Positions 11,282 through 21,979 of a stretch of 64,000 nt of DNA are shown piece by piece. The DNA lies in NCBI GenBank assembly GCA_029204225.1, contig CM055100.1, forward strand, positions 17,621,650 to 17,685,649, in the 5' to 3' direction. The first letter of the stretch is position 1, and each line of letters begins with the position of its first letter. The position numbers and the translations under genes are program-made. The DNA comes from Diphasiastrum complanatum (Eukaryota > Streptophyta > Lycopodiopsida > Lycopodiales > Lycopodiaceae). The notes under the pieces are model-generated. The model did no database searches. It saw nothing but the letters and a program-made list of their open reading frames with translations, and had not been told where the DNA came from.

Positions 11282-11974
11282 AGCCGTGATGGATGTATCT
11301 AGTGAGCCTGGATGTTACACGCAGCCTGTTATCCTCTCAATTTCTTCGCAACGTGTATATGTGTCGATCTGCCATACGCAACTGCGTATGTACAGGATCA
11401 CGTGGAGAGGATGGCGATGGCATAGCAAGCCAATTGAGGTCAGAGTCCGTCAGACTCACCGATGACTCGATGAGGCAGTTGCAACTGTTCGAAATTCAGG
11501 CTTAGGCTATTATAAAATTTTATTGAGTGATGCCAGAGCGCCCACATTGCTTGGAAATTGAATGACAGCCCAAATGGCAGGTGGGTCCTAGTATCTGTCC
11601 TAGGAAGCCTGCTCAGCAGCTGCTAGCGGTTGATAGTAGACTATTATCTAGATACCACCAACCCACCTAGAGTCCATAATCTGGGATTCTGGGTCCCAGA
11701 GCTGAGAGTTTCATTGTGGAAACACTACTGCGATTATTGAATCAGGTTATAGAATACCAAGACGTCTCCCTTTTGCATTATATTTTATTCATGTGGTTAC
11801 GTCTGCAAATTTTATAGGATTTGTAGGCTATTGATTTTCCGGCGACCACTGCGAATATGAATACTTTGCATTGTGCATATTAAACTCAGATGGGTGATTA
11901 AGGAAAGCGCATTGTGATAGGAAGATATCAGAAACATCAGGGTAATTGAGCAAGGAAAGCTTGGAGGGAGTTGA

Positions 11975-12453
11975 ATTTTCCGAAACACCAAAGCTCCGTT
12001 GGGTAGGAAGTCATACTGGGTTGGAGTCTGGTGACTATTCGATTTGATTTTGTGTAGAAGATCTATAAAATAGGTCTCGGTTCAGCGGCCGTGCCTGGGA
12101 GTTCCTATAATTAGCATTTCGACTCTGTGCATCCTGTTTACAGAGAGATCTGTCAGAGAATTCATACTAACAGGCTAATAGCTGTTTGAGAAAGGGAGGG
12201 CTTTTTTCTTTTTCTAGCTAGCGGATCCCTAGAACGTCCGTTGCAGTTTATTCCCCGAAGACTGCTGTGAAGTACTATTATCAATCATTTTGTGATCTTC
12301 TGTTGTCCTACGAGAGTGGGAAAGAAGCTTTGGAGGTTGAATGAAACAACTCCTTCTTCAGCTAGTTTCTGTTTGCTAGTTTAACGTTCGCGGTCGGCTC
12401 CGACCTGTAATAGCAAAAGTTTCAAGATCAAGTAGATTGGGTAGTCAGTAGAG
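11975..12453 (+). promoter_or_regulatory. Duplicated upstream region of the BAHD locus, copy 1
   Basis: Blocks here align with 16,415-16,914: 'gttgggtagga', 'ctgtgcatcctgttt', 'agagatctgtcagaga', 'agactgctgtgaag', 'cagctagtttctgtttgct' and 'ttgggtagtcagt'. They are separated by small insertions and deletions. The homology leads directly into the two first exons, so the duplication took promoter, leader and exon 1 together. This copy has an extra segment with a TATA-like element that the second copy lacks. Confidence 0.7.
12064..12070 (+). promoter_or_regulatory. TATA-box-like element (TATAAAA)
   Basis: TATAAAA lies 384 bp upstream of the first-exon ATG at 12,454. If used, transcription would start near 12,095 and leave a leader of about 360 bp. 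The matching position upstream of the second copy does not have this block. Confidence 0.4.
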
Positions 12454-12882
12454 ATGAGGTGCGTCTCTAGGAAGTCAATCACGGTCTTCCCCGCCACTCC
12501 CACTCCAGAAGAGAAGAGGACTTTTTTCCTCTCTGCTGTAGATCACACCGTGCGGCCACGCCACATTCCCGTAGTGCTCTTCTATGCCGCGCTGGAGAAT
12601 GGAGAAGAAGTTCTTCCACTACAAGAGTTGCAAAACTCCATGTCAAAGCTTGTCACCGAATTCTATCCTTTAGCAGGACGTTTGAGAAGGAAGCAGAACG
12701 GAAAGCTGGAACTTGTGTGTAATGACAAGGGAGCTGAGCTGGTGGAGGCTGTGATCGAAGGAGATCTCTCTGATTTTGGGAATTTCCAACCCAACAAGCG
12801 GTACACTGATTTGCTGGATCCACTGACGTCGCAGAAACAAATCGGGAAAAGCGTTTTCGATCTTCCAGTGTTTTATGCACAG
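12454..12882 (+). pseudogene. BAHD acyltransferase first exon, upstream copy (no adjacent second exon)
   Basis: This 143-codon exon matches exon 1 of the gene at 16,915 codon for codon in length. The two differ at about 22 of 143 residues (near 85% identity). It carries the BAHD N-terminal block with EFYPLAGRLRR and ends at FYAQ followed by a splice donor CAG|GTCTGA, phase 0, exactly as in the downstream copy. No exon 2 with HxxxD or DFGxG is present between 12,883 and 16,914. It is either an unprocessed partial duplicate or an alternative first exon that splices over 4,567 bp to 17,450. It has no stop codons or frameshifts, so decay is slight. Alone it cannot be active because both the catalytic His and the DFGxG motif are in exon 2. 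Confidence 0.75.
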
Positions 12883-14211
12883 GTCTGAGTCTTCAACCTA
12901 TACTGTATTTGTGTTCTCTTTTTTTTTGAGACAGACAGACAGACAGATGTGCTGGCCACATGCAAGGAAAGGCAATCTCCAACCACACACATTAATTATA
13001 AGCTTATCACTTTGAAGTTAATAAGCCCAAGTCTAGAAAAATGAAGGACTGTGGAATAATTCCCCTTGCCTCTCATTTCCTTTCCTTTTATGCAAATGCA
13101 TTGAAAATTTGCAGTGGCTTAAATACAGTGTGACCACAAAGTGGCCCTTAAATGAGCATGATGACATGAAAATATAAACTTTTGTAATATTTCTTAGTAG
13201 TTTTGCTTGTTTCCATGTTTGTTGTTGATTCCTGGCTGATAATATGTTCACATGTTTTCTGATTGTAAGGGATTTTATGGTGGATGTACAACCCTCTATA
13301 CTAAGCAAACTCAAAAAGTTCTTGTACATATGTACCAACGCATTAAATTCTAACTTTTGATAGGTTTTTATATGATCTCAAGAGTGATTTTGATAAATTT
13401 TGATCAAACCATTGTACTCACAAGCAACAAAGTTCAAGCTGTTTCTAAGAAGCTTATAACAATAGAACACGATAGTGGTTGAGGTGAGGTCACAAAGCTT
13501 GGGTCAATAGTGCTATGTGAAGTTTTCTTTGTTATTCGAAAGATCTCTAAATCATTGGCACATCATGGCCACCAGTCTAATCTTTTCAATTGTAAATTGT
13601 CCCTATTAGTTCAAACAAAAATGGAAGAGAAGAAAACTAATTAGGCAGAGAGGATGTGACGCACCACCAGAACTTGGGTTGCGAAGGACATAAACTAAGG
13701 GTCACCTCGGGTCCATCTTACGAGTGAAAGGAACGACCTCCCTTACATAATTTGAGGTGCACGTATTTTTTTTTCACGATCCCTATAACTAACCTTTGCA
13801 TGTCTGCTTGAGATGCAAATAGTAAAAAGGCTATACACGTCGTTGGAGAAGATGAATAAGTTAGTGGTGTGGTCTCTTGTGAGCTAGAGATGCAAAGATA
13901 TATGTCCCATCAAGAGTCTATCCCTCGTACGACAATAGTTGAGCTCATGAAAAACCACCAACAAAGTCCATCAAGCCATTACTCGATCTCAAATTTAAAC
14001 ATCCAATTTTGTAAGTAGCATGAGATCAAGCTTATAAAAATGTAAGAACTAGGCAAGATAAGACATGGAGGAGAACAATCAATTATCTAAGAAAAGTAAG
14101 AGCATTGGTCAAAGAAAGGTAAATATACGAGAGGTGCTTCGAATTATCTCATCATAAGCCAATGGCTATTGTCCTTCTCTAACAAAAGTACCTTACCCAC
14201 CACTTACTATT
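12883..14211. other. Sequence following the orphan BAHD exon, no gene recognised
   Basis: Homology with the downstream copy fades about 20 bp into the intron. There is a (GACA)n tract near 12,930. The rest is AT-rich with no long frame showing known motifs. Confidence 0.4.
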
Positions 14212-15012
14212 GTGGGTGAACTCCCTCCACTGATGGTGGCCTTGGCATCCCTGACCCTCTTCTCAATAATAAGTCTCTCATCCTTCGATGCTTGGCTTCC
14301 CTTCTTTGCCCCTCTCAGCGTTGGCATCTTACTCCTTTCATTTATGTATGTAGCGGTTGATGTTCTTTTTCCCCTTTGCCCTCAGCCCTCCTTCTGCAAG
14401 TTGCTTAGCTTTCGCGAGCCTTCTACCGCAAGACTCCCTTTGTCCTCAAAAACCTCAGTTATGCCCTTATTGAGCTTTTCTCCTTCTTTCGTTGGTTGCC
14501 TTTAGGCCCCCCAATCCTTGCTGACGAGCTCTCTTCCCCTTGGATTCTCCCTCCTTGTTCTCTTCCCACCCAAGGCTTTGTTCTACCTTGGCAAGTATAG
14601 GCCTTTCCACCCTTCGTCACCCCCCCCCCCCCCCCCCGACCCCTATTTGGGTTGGACCCTCGCTCTCGAACCTTCCCTCTTCAGCTACCCTGCTAAGAAG
14701 CTGCCACTTCACTCCACCTAAGAAGCATTCACTTCCCTTCTTCCGGAGTACTTCAACTCTTATCGCTCTCTATTTGACCCCGCTTTGCTCTGGCACAAGA
14801 GATTCTCGACCATCCACTACATCCGTGTGGGCAAGCTAGATACGTGGCTTATTGCATTGTCTTTAAGTCTCTCTCCCGATGAGCCAAATGGTATTTTCTG
14901 TCTGGTCACCTTTGTCCAGTTTGCTAGTTGGAGGACGAAAATGTTGAGCACCTGTTCTTTCATTATCACTCATTATCACAGGCACCTTTGGGTTGACTCT
15001 ATGCACCTCTAG
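14212..15012. other. Pyrimidine-rich region with chance open frames and a C-homopolymer
   Basis: Frames of up to 99 codons here are Leu/Ser/Pro-rich because the plus strand is CT-rich. They overlap in several frames and carry no motif. A run of about 18 C residues lies at 14,620-14,637. I do not call genes here. Confidence 0.45.
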
Positions 15013-15102
15013 AATCATTGGGAGGCTTTTCTACTGTCCTTCTTGGAGATTTGTAGTTTATGGAACAAGCTACCCTCGGACCTTCTGGCTACATACTCGC
15101 AG

Positions 15103-15275
15103 TGCTTTGAAAGATTTGGAAGATTTGGATGACACAAAATTAGCAAGTCTTTGACAACGCGATGCTTCTTTTCCTTCTGCTATGTGCTTTCGAAAGATTT
15201 GGAAGATTTGGATGACACAAAATTAGCAAGTCTTTGACAACGCGATGCTTCTTTTCCTTCTGCTATGTGCTTTCG
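15103..15275. repeat. Two-copy tandem duplication, 83-bp unit
   Basis: 'gatttggaagatttggatg' occurs at 15,113 and 15,196. The following 60 bp, through 'tctgctatgtgctttcg', are essentially identical, so the duplication is recent. Confidence 0.9.
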
Positions 15276-15516
15276 GTTTGCCTTGCATTTTCTGCTCGTT
15301 AAATAATTCTTGCGGCCGTACATTTTATTAGTGTACTAGGCTGCCTCCTTGCCTAGAGTGCAAATAGGACACTTTTTCTTGAGTTTGTATAGCTCCTCCC
15401 TTTTTAGGCACTTCACTCGTTCTGCCTTGGGTTGATGAAGTTATTTGGTAATGTACATGTTATGAATATGTAGTATTATGTACTAGTGCGTTAAGGTATT
15501 GCAAAAAAAAAAAGGG

Positions 15517-15579
15517 GGAAGGTCACCCTCCGAGGCCATTTCAGTGGGGAAGGGCCTTTGGCCGAGGAGGTGACTTTCC
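15517..15579. repeat. Imperfect hairpin, about 20-bp stems
   Basis: The left arm 'ggaaggtcacc...gaggcc' pairs with the right arm '...ggccgaggaggtgac', with a few mismatches and a 22-base loop. It follows an A-run at 15,503. Confidence 0.6.
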
Positions 15580-15638
15580 GCGGCATGCAAACTGTTTTTA
15601 CCTTCTTTTTTTTCTTTTCTTTTTTTGCCGTAATTTAT

Positions 15639-15860
15639 ATGCATCTTCTGCATCCAGTAATGCCAAGTTGTTGTCTAGAATTTGAGACAAAATTTGCCTG
15701 CCAGTGAAATAACTATACATCTTTTGCATCCCTTAATGCCAAGTTGTTGTCTAGAATTTGAGACAAAATTTGCCAATTTGAGACAAAATTTGCCTGCCAG
15801 TGAAATAACTATGCATCTTCTGCATCCTTTAATTTTTGCATGCGAGTGAAATAATCACTC
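15639..15860. repeat. Tandem repeat, 76-bp unit, about 2.5 copies
   Basis: Units start with 'atgcatctt' or 'atacatctt' at 15,639, 15,715 and 15,811. The second unit is lengthened by 20 bp through an internal duplication of 'aatttgagacaaaatttgcc'. The third is truncated and diverged. Confidence 0.85.
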
Positions 15861-16414
15861 GTTTTGTTTAGAATTCTCATCCGTGAGTGAAACCTTCCGT
15901 GCAGGTCAGGTCCTACCCTCCAGCTCCCCCCCTTAGGCAATGGCCCTCCATGCAAGGAAGGCCCTCAAACCTTCCACCTCAAGTACATGTAAAACAATAT
16001 AAAAAAAGGACAGGCATAAATTAGGTTGCGAGGGACCTCCGTTTTGTTCATTAAAAAGTACAAAACAATTTTACCAAAAAGTATAGATATGTGTCACATC
16101 ATGAAAAATGACAGCCCATGTAATAGTTGTGTTATTCCATTATTAGTATTTGACACGACATTAACCAAGAGTTGGACACAAAAGGCAAAGAATCATTGCT
16201 TTTTTTGCCTTAAAATTTGCCCTTTTTTAACTCTTTCTGGGCATTGGATACTACACGATTCTTTGGCCAATTTCACAAGAAGAATGTGCACTGTCTGTCC
16301 ACTTCACTTGATCACATGGGAGACAAAGGACAGGGCGTTGGTGACAGTCATGAGTTAGTGGAACACTGGAAGACACTATCTGATAAGCAAGGAATTAAGC
16401 TTCCATGGAGCTGA

Positions 16415-16914
16415 GTTTATTTTCTGAAGCAACAAAGCTCTATTGGGTAGGAGATACACTGACATGGGGTAGGAAATGTACTAACAGTAGAGGTGTAACT
16501 GGCACTCTGATTCTGTGCATCCTGTTTTTGGGAGAGATTTGTCAGAGATTTCAAACTTACAGTTTAGTTTCTAGAATCAGTATTCTGATTCTGTACATCC
16601 TGTTTTCAGAGAGATCTGGAGAGAAATCGTAGTAGCAGTTTGTGGTAAACAGTGGGTTTTTGGGCTGAGGAATTCCCTGAACAGCTTTTGCATTTACTTC
16701 CCTCGGAAGAATGCTGTGAAGGACTACTATCACTCCAATGGTTATCAGCCTCTGGTGTCCCAGAGAGAGAGAGAGAGGCTTAGCAGGTGGTATGAAACTA
16801 TCTCCTTCATCAGCTAGTTTCTGTTTGCTAGTTTAAGGTTCGCATTCATGTCGTACCTATAGTCAAAATTTTTAAGATCAGGATAATTGTGTAGTCAGTA
16901 TACATCAAGTAGAC
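16415..16914 (+). promoter_or_regulatory. Duplicated upstream region of the BAHD locus, copy 2 (putative promoter/leader)
   Basis: Aligns in blocks with 11,975-12,453 and leads into the intact gene. A short (GA)n tract is at 16,763-16,776, and the word 'ctgtgcatcctgttt' (or a near variant) occurs twice within about 80 bp (16,505 and 16,590), which shows a local duplication. No clear TATAAA is visible, so the start site is uncertain. Confidence 0.6.
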
Positions 16915-18349
16915 ATGAGGTGCGTCTCCAGGAAGTCGATCACCGTCTACCCTGCCACTCCCACTCCAGAAGAAAAGAGCATCCTCTTCCTCTCCGCTGT
17001 AGATCACACCGTGCGGCCGCGTCACATTCCCATAGTGTTATTTTTTGCCGCGCTCGAGAATGGAGAAGAAGTTCTTCCACTACAAGTGCTGCAAGATTCC
17101 ATGTCCAAGCTTCTAGCTGAATTCTATCCTTTAGCAGGACGTTTGAGAAGGAAGCAGAACGGAAATCTGGAGCTTTTGTGTAATGGCGAGGGAGCAGAAC
17201 TGGTGGAGGCTGTGATTGAGGGACAGCTCTCTGATTTTGGGTATTTCCAGCCAAATAAGCTGTATACTGATTTGCTTGATCCACTGACCTCACAGATGAC
17301 GATGGGGAAAAGTGTTTTAGATTTTCCAGTGTTTTATGCACAGGTCTGGTTCTTCAATTTTTAACGTATGTATGTGTATGTGTGTGTGTGTTTCAGAGAG
17401 AGAGAGAGAGAGAGCCCTAGTTTATTCTAATTGTTTCTGCATTGTATAGGTGTCTCGATTCTCGTGCGGGGGAGCTGCTCTGGTGGTGTCAATCATCCAC
17501 ACTGTCACCGATGGCCTGTCTGTGAATCAAGTCGTGACCTCTTGGTCAGAGCTAGCTAGAGGAGTATCCCTTTCAAATCCCCCCTTCCACGATCGCACTT
17601 TGTTGCAATCCAAAGTTTCCGCTGATCCACATTTCCAGCCCACAAGTCTCCGTGTTGTTCCCAGTGTAACGGACATTCTCCCACAACAGATGCAAACTTT
17701 GGGGCCAGCTGAGAAGATGTTTACATTCTCGCCAGCTCAACTGAAGAAAGTGAAGGCCAAAGCTTCCAGCGACGGTGAAAGGGGAGTATTTTCCACCTTT
17801 GAGAGCATCAATGCTCATATCTGGCGCTGCATAACCAAAGCCAGATGCTTAGATGCTCACAGCAAGACAAAGTTCCTCACTACTCTTGATGCTAGGAAGC
17901 GCTTGAAGCCAAATCTGCCAGACGGCTACTTCGGTAATGCCATCTGCTTCGTCAGTGCATCTGCCACAGTCAGTGAAATGACTTCCAATCCACTTTCATT
18001 TGCAGCCAGCCGAATCCAAGAAACCATCACTGGCTTCACTGGAGAATACATGCAATCTGTTATAGCATGGGCTGAGCAACAGAAAAGTCCCATGGTGATG
18101 AATGTGAATGCAGAGGACAGTGCTGGACATGATATCTCTGTAGCAAGCTGGGTGAGGTTGAGCTTTCATGTTGCTGACTTTGGATCAGGTAAGCCATTGA
18201 TAGTAAGCCCAGGAAATAACCCATATGATGGATCTATAATCATGCTACCCAGTCACAAGGGTGAAGGCTACATGAACATATTCATCGCACTTTCACCTGC
18301 AAGCATGGAGAGGCTTGAGCACGATCCAGAGTTCTTACTTGAAATTTAA
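16915..18349 (+). CDS. BAHD-family acyl-CoA-dependent acyltransferase (2 exons)
   Basis: Exon 1 is 16,915-17,343, the intron 17,344-17,449 (106 bp, CAG|GT...TATAG|GT, phase 0) and exon 2 17,450-18,349; together they encode 442 residues, the usual BAHD length. Visible motifs: EFYPLAGRLRR near residue 70; HTVTDG (160-165), which supplies the HxxxD catalytic His and structural Asp; and DFGSG (386-390), where the family consensus is DFGWG. BAHD enzymes are cytosolic monomers that move an acyl group from a CoA thioester to an alcohol or amine in secondary metabolism and in cutin, suberin and lignin precursor formation. The substrate cannot be read from sequence. The ATG is chosen because it is the first in frame and is matched exactly in the upstream duplicate. 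Likely functional; the Trp-to-Ser change in DFGWG is the only oddity. Confidence 0.88.
17344..17449 (+). other. Phase-0 GT-AG intron of the BAHD gene
   Basis: Begins GTCTGG after CAG, contains (TG)n and (AG)n tracts, and ends ATTGTATAG. Removing it joins codon 143 (Gln) to a Val codon and restores one frame up to the stop at 18,347-18,349. Confidence 0.88.
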
Positions 18350-18585
18350 AGAAAGGCACGTTTGTCAAGTGTAGTTGATATAATGGGCATATTAAGATTA
18401 TCTATGTTATCCAAGCAATGTTTGTGTGTCTATATTGTATGTGCTCAGCACTGTCCTATCTATTGATTAGTTCAACGATTTTTCTCACCATCTAAAGTAT
18501 TTGATAACAGTATGTGAACTGTTCTGTAACAATGAAAATGCTTAGTTTTTCGTTGTGAATGATTCTCCCTTTGCTTGGTGGGAAG

Positions 18586-18590
<5 letters not shown>

Positions 18591-18617
<27 letters not shown>
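18591..18617. repeat. (CT)n microsatellite downstream of the BAHD gene
   Basis: About 13 CT dinucleotides. Further CT-rich tracts are at 18,708-18,850 and 19,256-19,275. Confidence 0.9.
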
Positions 18618-18622
<5 letters not shown>

Positions 18623-18646
18623 ACCTCACTTTATGGCTATTTTTTT

Positions 18647-18860
18647 CCCTAAACCCTAAAAAGCCCTAACCCTAAAAAATCCTAAAACTTCAAAATCACT
18701 CACCTCTTGCGCTCTCCCACCTCTCTCTCCTCTCGGCTCACTCACACACCTCTCTCCTCGCGTTCTCCCACCTCTCTCTCCTCTCGCGGTCTCACAACAG
18801 CCTAGCGCCTCTCTCACCTCTCTCTCTATGCTCTCCCCGCTCTCTCCCGGCTCAGTAAGA
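18647..18860 (+). promoter_or_regulatory. Telo-box plus CT-rich leader-like region
   Basis: CCCTAAACCCTAAA starts at 18,647 and CCCTAACCCTAAAA at 18,664. A long pyrimidine-rich stretch with several 'acctctctctc' words follows. In plants, telo-box (AAACCCTAA) plus pyrimidine-rich leaders are typical of promoters of ribosomal-protein and other housekeeping genes. Here it precedes a TPR-like exon by about 200 bp. It may be the 5' end of a gene fragment, or simply low-complexity DNA. Confidence 0.4.
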
Positions 18861-19060
18861 TGCCTTTCCAATGGCTAACAGGACAATGACAATATATCAT
18901 AAAAGCTTTGTGGAACATGAACATTATTGAGTCAGGTGGCAGAAATGCAAAGACAATCAAGGGGCTCGAGAGGACTATCCTAGCATTGCATCAGGGGAGT
19001 CAAGAGAACCAGAATCAGCAAATTGTCAATGAAGCTTCATGAGAGAATAATTTCCATAAT

Positions 19061-19251
19061 ATGTCGCTTGATCAGAATATCAAAGGGATGCTATTTGCGC
19101 CTGTTACAGTGAAGCTCGAACCAGACAGATATGATTGTTATCACAGGAGTGATTTGTCTTACCAGCGTGCCCTGAGTCTTGATTCTGAAAACCCAATAAT
19201 TCTTGCCAATTACGCGCAGTTCCTTTACGTTGTCATGCATGATCACGAGAA
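19061..19251 (+). pseudogene. TPR-protein exon fragment
   Basis: From ATG 19,061 the frame ends with a tetratricopeptide-like segment: YQRALSLDSENP followed by ILANYAQFLY. This matches the TPR helix pattern of plant TPR proteins, where an A-L-x-L-D-P-x-N motif precedes a second helix with 'NYA.FL'. A donor-like GT (GA|GTAATC reads A-GTAATC at 19,252) and a CT microsatellite follow. No further TPR exon is visible downstream. The upstream in-frame stop at about 19,040 leaves only around 70 codons. I read it as a captured or decayed exon. Confidence 0.5.
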
Positions 19252-19275
19252 GTAATCTCTCTCTCTCTCTCTCTC

Positions 19276-21349
19276 ACCTATACTTGTGCTCCCCTCTTTT
19301 TTTTCCGGATCAGCCATCCTGCTGCTGCTCCTCCCTCCCTCGGCTCTCTGCTCCTTGCTCGCTGGGCAGCACTGCTCCTCTCTCTCACCATCACTCACTA
19401 CTCTCTCTAGAACTTTTAGGGTCGCAAAGATTCTAGAATTTGCCCGTTCAACTGGCCGTCAACTGCACGTCAATGAAAGTTTAGGGCACACGTGGCCCAA
19501 TCGAAACGCATGATTCTACTTTTCTCCACAACAGCATACATTCATTCTCTCTCTCTCTCTCTTATGATATCTATTTTTTTTATCAGAGAAAACCAAAATT
19601 TGTAAACCTAAAACCCCAAAATGATGAGCGTACTTAACTCACTTGATTGATCATATTCTATATTGTCAATAACCATTGGCATTTTTGCTACACCAATCAA
19701 GAATAACTTCAGAGGATAGAAGATAGAACCTCAAGATTTTGGTATAGAGACTCATCTCGCATTTTAATTAAAGCATACACCTTGTCAAAGTTTGGAACAC
19801 AATGTTTGAAATATCAACAATTTGTATCTCTAAAAAAAAAAAGAACTAGCCATCACATCATCTAAAGTCACAAGGGTCATTGCCTTCATGGCCCTCCAAA
19901 CCGCAACTACTCTTGTCGTACCCATACATTTTCCTTGGAAAGGACGACACCCATGAAGCAGTTGAATAGTACTTGCCAAATCCTTAGCATAGCCAATGCG
20001 AAAATGTAAATGCACACAAACAAATTCACAAGTGCTAAGGACACAATTTTCATCTCAGAAGCACCACATTTCATGTTTTCTTCACAAGCCTTATCTATGT
20101 CATTTTAATCCACACAACTCATAACGCATAACAAGCTAAAGATGATCCTTTCCAACATCCTTCAAACAATGGTCAATCATTTTGTGCTAGGTATGAATTT
20201 TCTTTTGCCTGTGGATCTTCTTTTGTCCAATCGAGATATTGCTTGAGTAAGTGATTTGCCTTCAGCATAGATGATGTGAGCATTCACAAATAATTTGAAA
20301 ATGCAAATGCTTTAGCATCTATCTTGATGCATTCATTTCTCAAAATCTTCTCAAACACAACCATGAGTAAGGGATGAACATCATACGTAATGATACAACT
20401 GCTACACTCAGCTCAATGCTCATGCACTTGCTTTTCTTTATTCTCGTACTTCCTCACAAGCTTAAATTTAGCATGTTCTTTTATCTTTAGTTTATTATTG
20501 ATTGTTGTAGCTCCACACTCACGACCAGCCTCTCTATTCCTCCCACAATTTGGAACTCCCTTGGTCCTATTGAACTACTTCCAACCATTGTCTCTCTACA
20601 TAATACAACCCAATGTCGAACCTTAAGAACAAATGCAAACCCTCAAAAGCAAATTCACATAAAACCATATGTCTACCAGTTTCAAAAATTTCAAAGCCTA
20701 TTCATCTCCATTTCACTCGCATCTATCTTATAAGTGATCATACCAAACCAAACATCTATGCTTAAGCCTTTATTCTACAAATTCCAATAGGATACTAGAC
20801 CAAATATCAATTAACCCCTAGATTTCTAATCGGATTTGCACAATATGAGCCCCAAGTTAGCTTACGTCTAACTAAAATTTTGACACCATCCACTACAACT
20901 GAATACATATACGAGTGCAACACAATTGAACACCAATGAACTGCTTACCAACCATTGCAAACAAACACTAGGTGGACCAACAAATGAGATTTCTAAACAC
21001 CTGTGGCCAAGATGCAAACACTAGAATGTAGCAAGAATACATACTTGTGAGGGAGCAATTAGAATGGAGCAAAACTACCAATAGTGGAGCAATCAGAATG
21101 AAGCAAAACATATCGGCGATGGGAGCAATCAACTAACCTACAAAGACCAAGCCCACACTAGATGGATTTTCTACCTTCAATTTTTTTATTATGAAAAGTA
21201 CTAAAGGACTTCAAAGGCAAGGCTACATCATAGATAGCATCATGAGAGGTTGCAAGAATTGCCATCTCTTGTACACTCATCTGCATAAATATAAATAGCA
21301 TATAGATCATTCAAAAAATATGCAATTGATCAATGATTAAGAACACGGA
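19276..21349. other. AT-rich intergenic DNA, no gene recognised
   Basis: Frames are short. On the minus strand around 20,100-20,380 one frame reads plausibly protein-like for two short runs (for example HPLLMVVFEKIL) separated by stops, which suggests a very old coding remnant. I cannot assign it. Two (CT)n tracts lie at 19,256 and 19,546. Confidence 0.35.
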
Positions 21350-21745
21350 TTATTGAATCTGATGAGATAGACACAGTAGATGCTTTCATGCATTGATTCT
21401 CCTCTTCAGACGGATCGTCAATAATAAGCTCATAGCTTTTACAGTTTGTAGTTAGCTTTGTGAGCACGCGTTGTCGTCTGCTATTGTTTTGTACTCACCT
21501 GCATCACTGACTTGTATTTCATTACAATCAATCTGAATAAGGTGCAGTCTAGTTTTGCGTTCAGGTTTTGTCAGTATTTGCAATGCTTTCTGCTCTTTGT
21601 TTGACCTTCTGATTGCTTTGTCTGATTGTCTGCTCTTGCTTCTTCTATCACCTCGCATCTAGCTAAAAACTTAACTTCATTATTGTGTTCGCCTATTGTT
21701 ACCAATAGTGCACGCATCGAGGGAACTTCTCGCACTTCCCTGGCA
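21350..21745 (+). mobile_element. Copia-1 putative 5' LTR (3' part)
   Basis: The right boundary is well defined: 'ggca' ending at 21,745 is followed at once by the primer-binding site. The left boundary is not visible, and no 3' partner LTR was found in the window, so the start given is approximate. Confidence 0.5.
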
Positions 21746-21757
21746 TGGTATCAGAGC
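21746..21757 (+). promoter_or_regulatory. Copia-1 primer-binding site
   Basis: TGGTATCAGAGC, the standard plant retrotransposon site complementary to the 3' end of initiator Met tRNA, starts immediately after the LTR-terminal CA. Confidence 0.9.
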
Positions 21758-21979
21758 TATAGATTACTATTCTATGATTATTTAGAACTTTAATATTAGA
21801 AACCATCTAACTTCTTAAGCGGTTTTATGTTAGAGCTATTTCTATAGTCTGATAAGCTTCCCACAGAACTTGATCCTACTAACTGATAGGATAATTGTTT
21901 TCTTGTTCTATAACTTAACACTATATTCTCATACTTAAGTCACTGATAGTTTCTACTATCATCTAGACTAATCTTCCAC

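Noticed and set aside
14212-14839. Overlapping plus-strand ORFs rich in Leu, Ser and Pro
   Set aside because: They arise in several frames at once from pyrimidine-rich DNA, include a C-homopolymer and show no motif.
16940-17341. 133-codon minus-strand ORF opposite BAHD exon 1
   Set aside because: Antisense shadow of a strongly supported coding exon; the same shadow appears opposite the upstream copy.
18647-18687. Telomere or interstitial telomeric array
   Set aside because: Only four CCCTAAA-like units, degenerate, and followed by CT-rich leader-like DNA; better read as telo-box elements.
18656-18871. Minus-strand 71-codon ORF of Arg/Glu/Gly repeats
   Set aside because: It is the reverse translation of CT-rich low-complexity sequence.
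20100-20380. Possible homeodomain-associated or other regulatory protein on the minus strand
   Set aside because: Only two short protein-like runs separated by stops; no motif strong enough to name a family.
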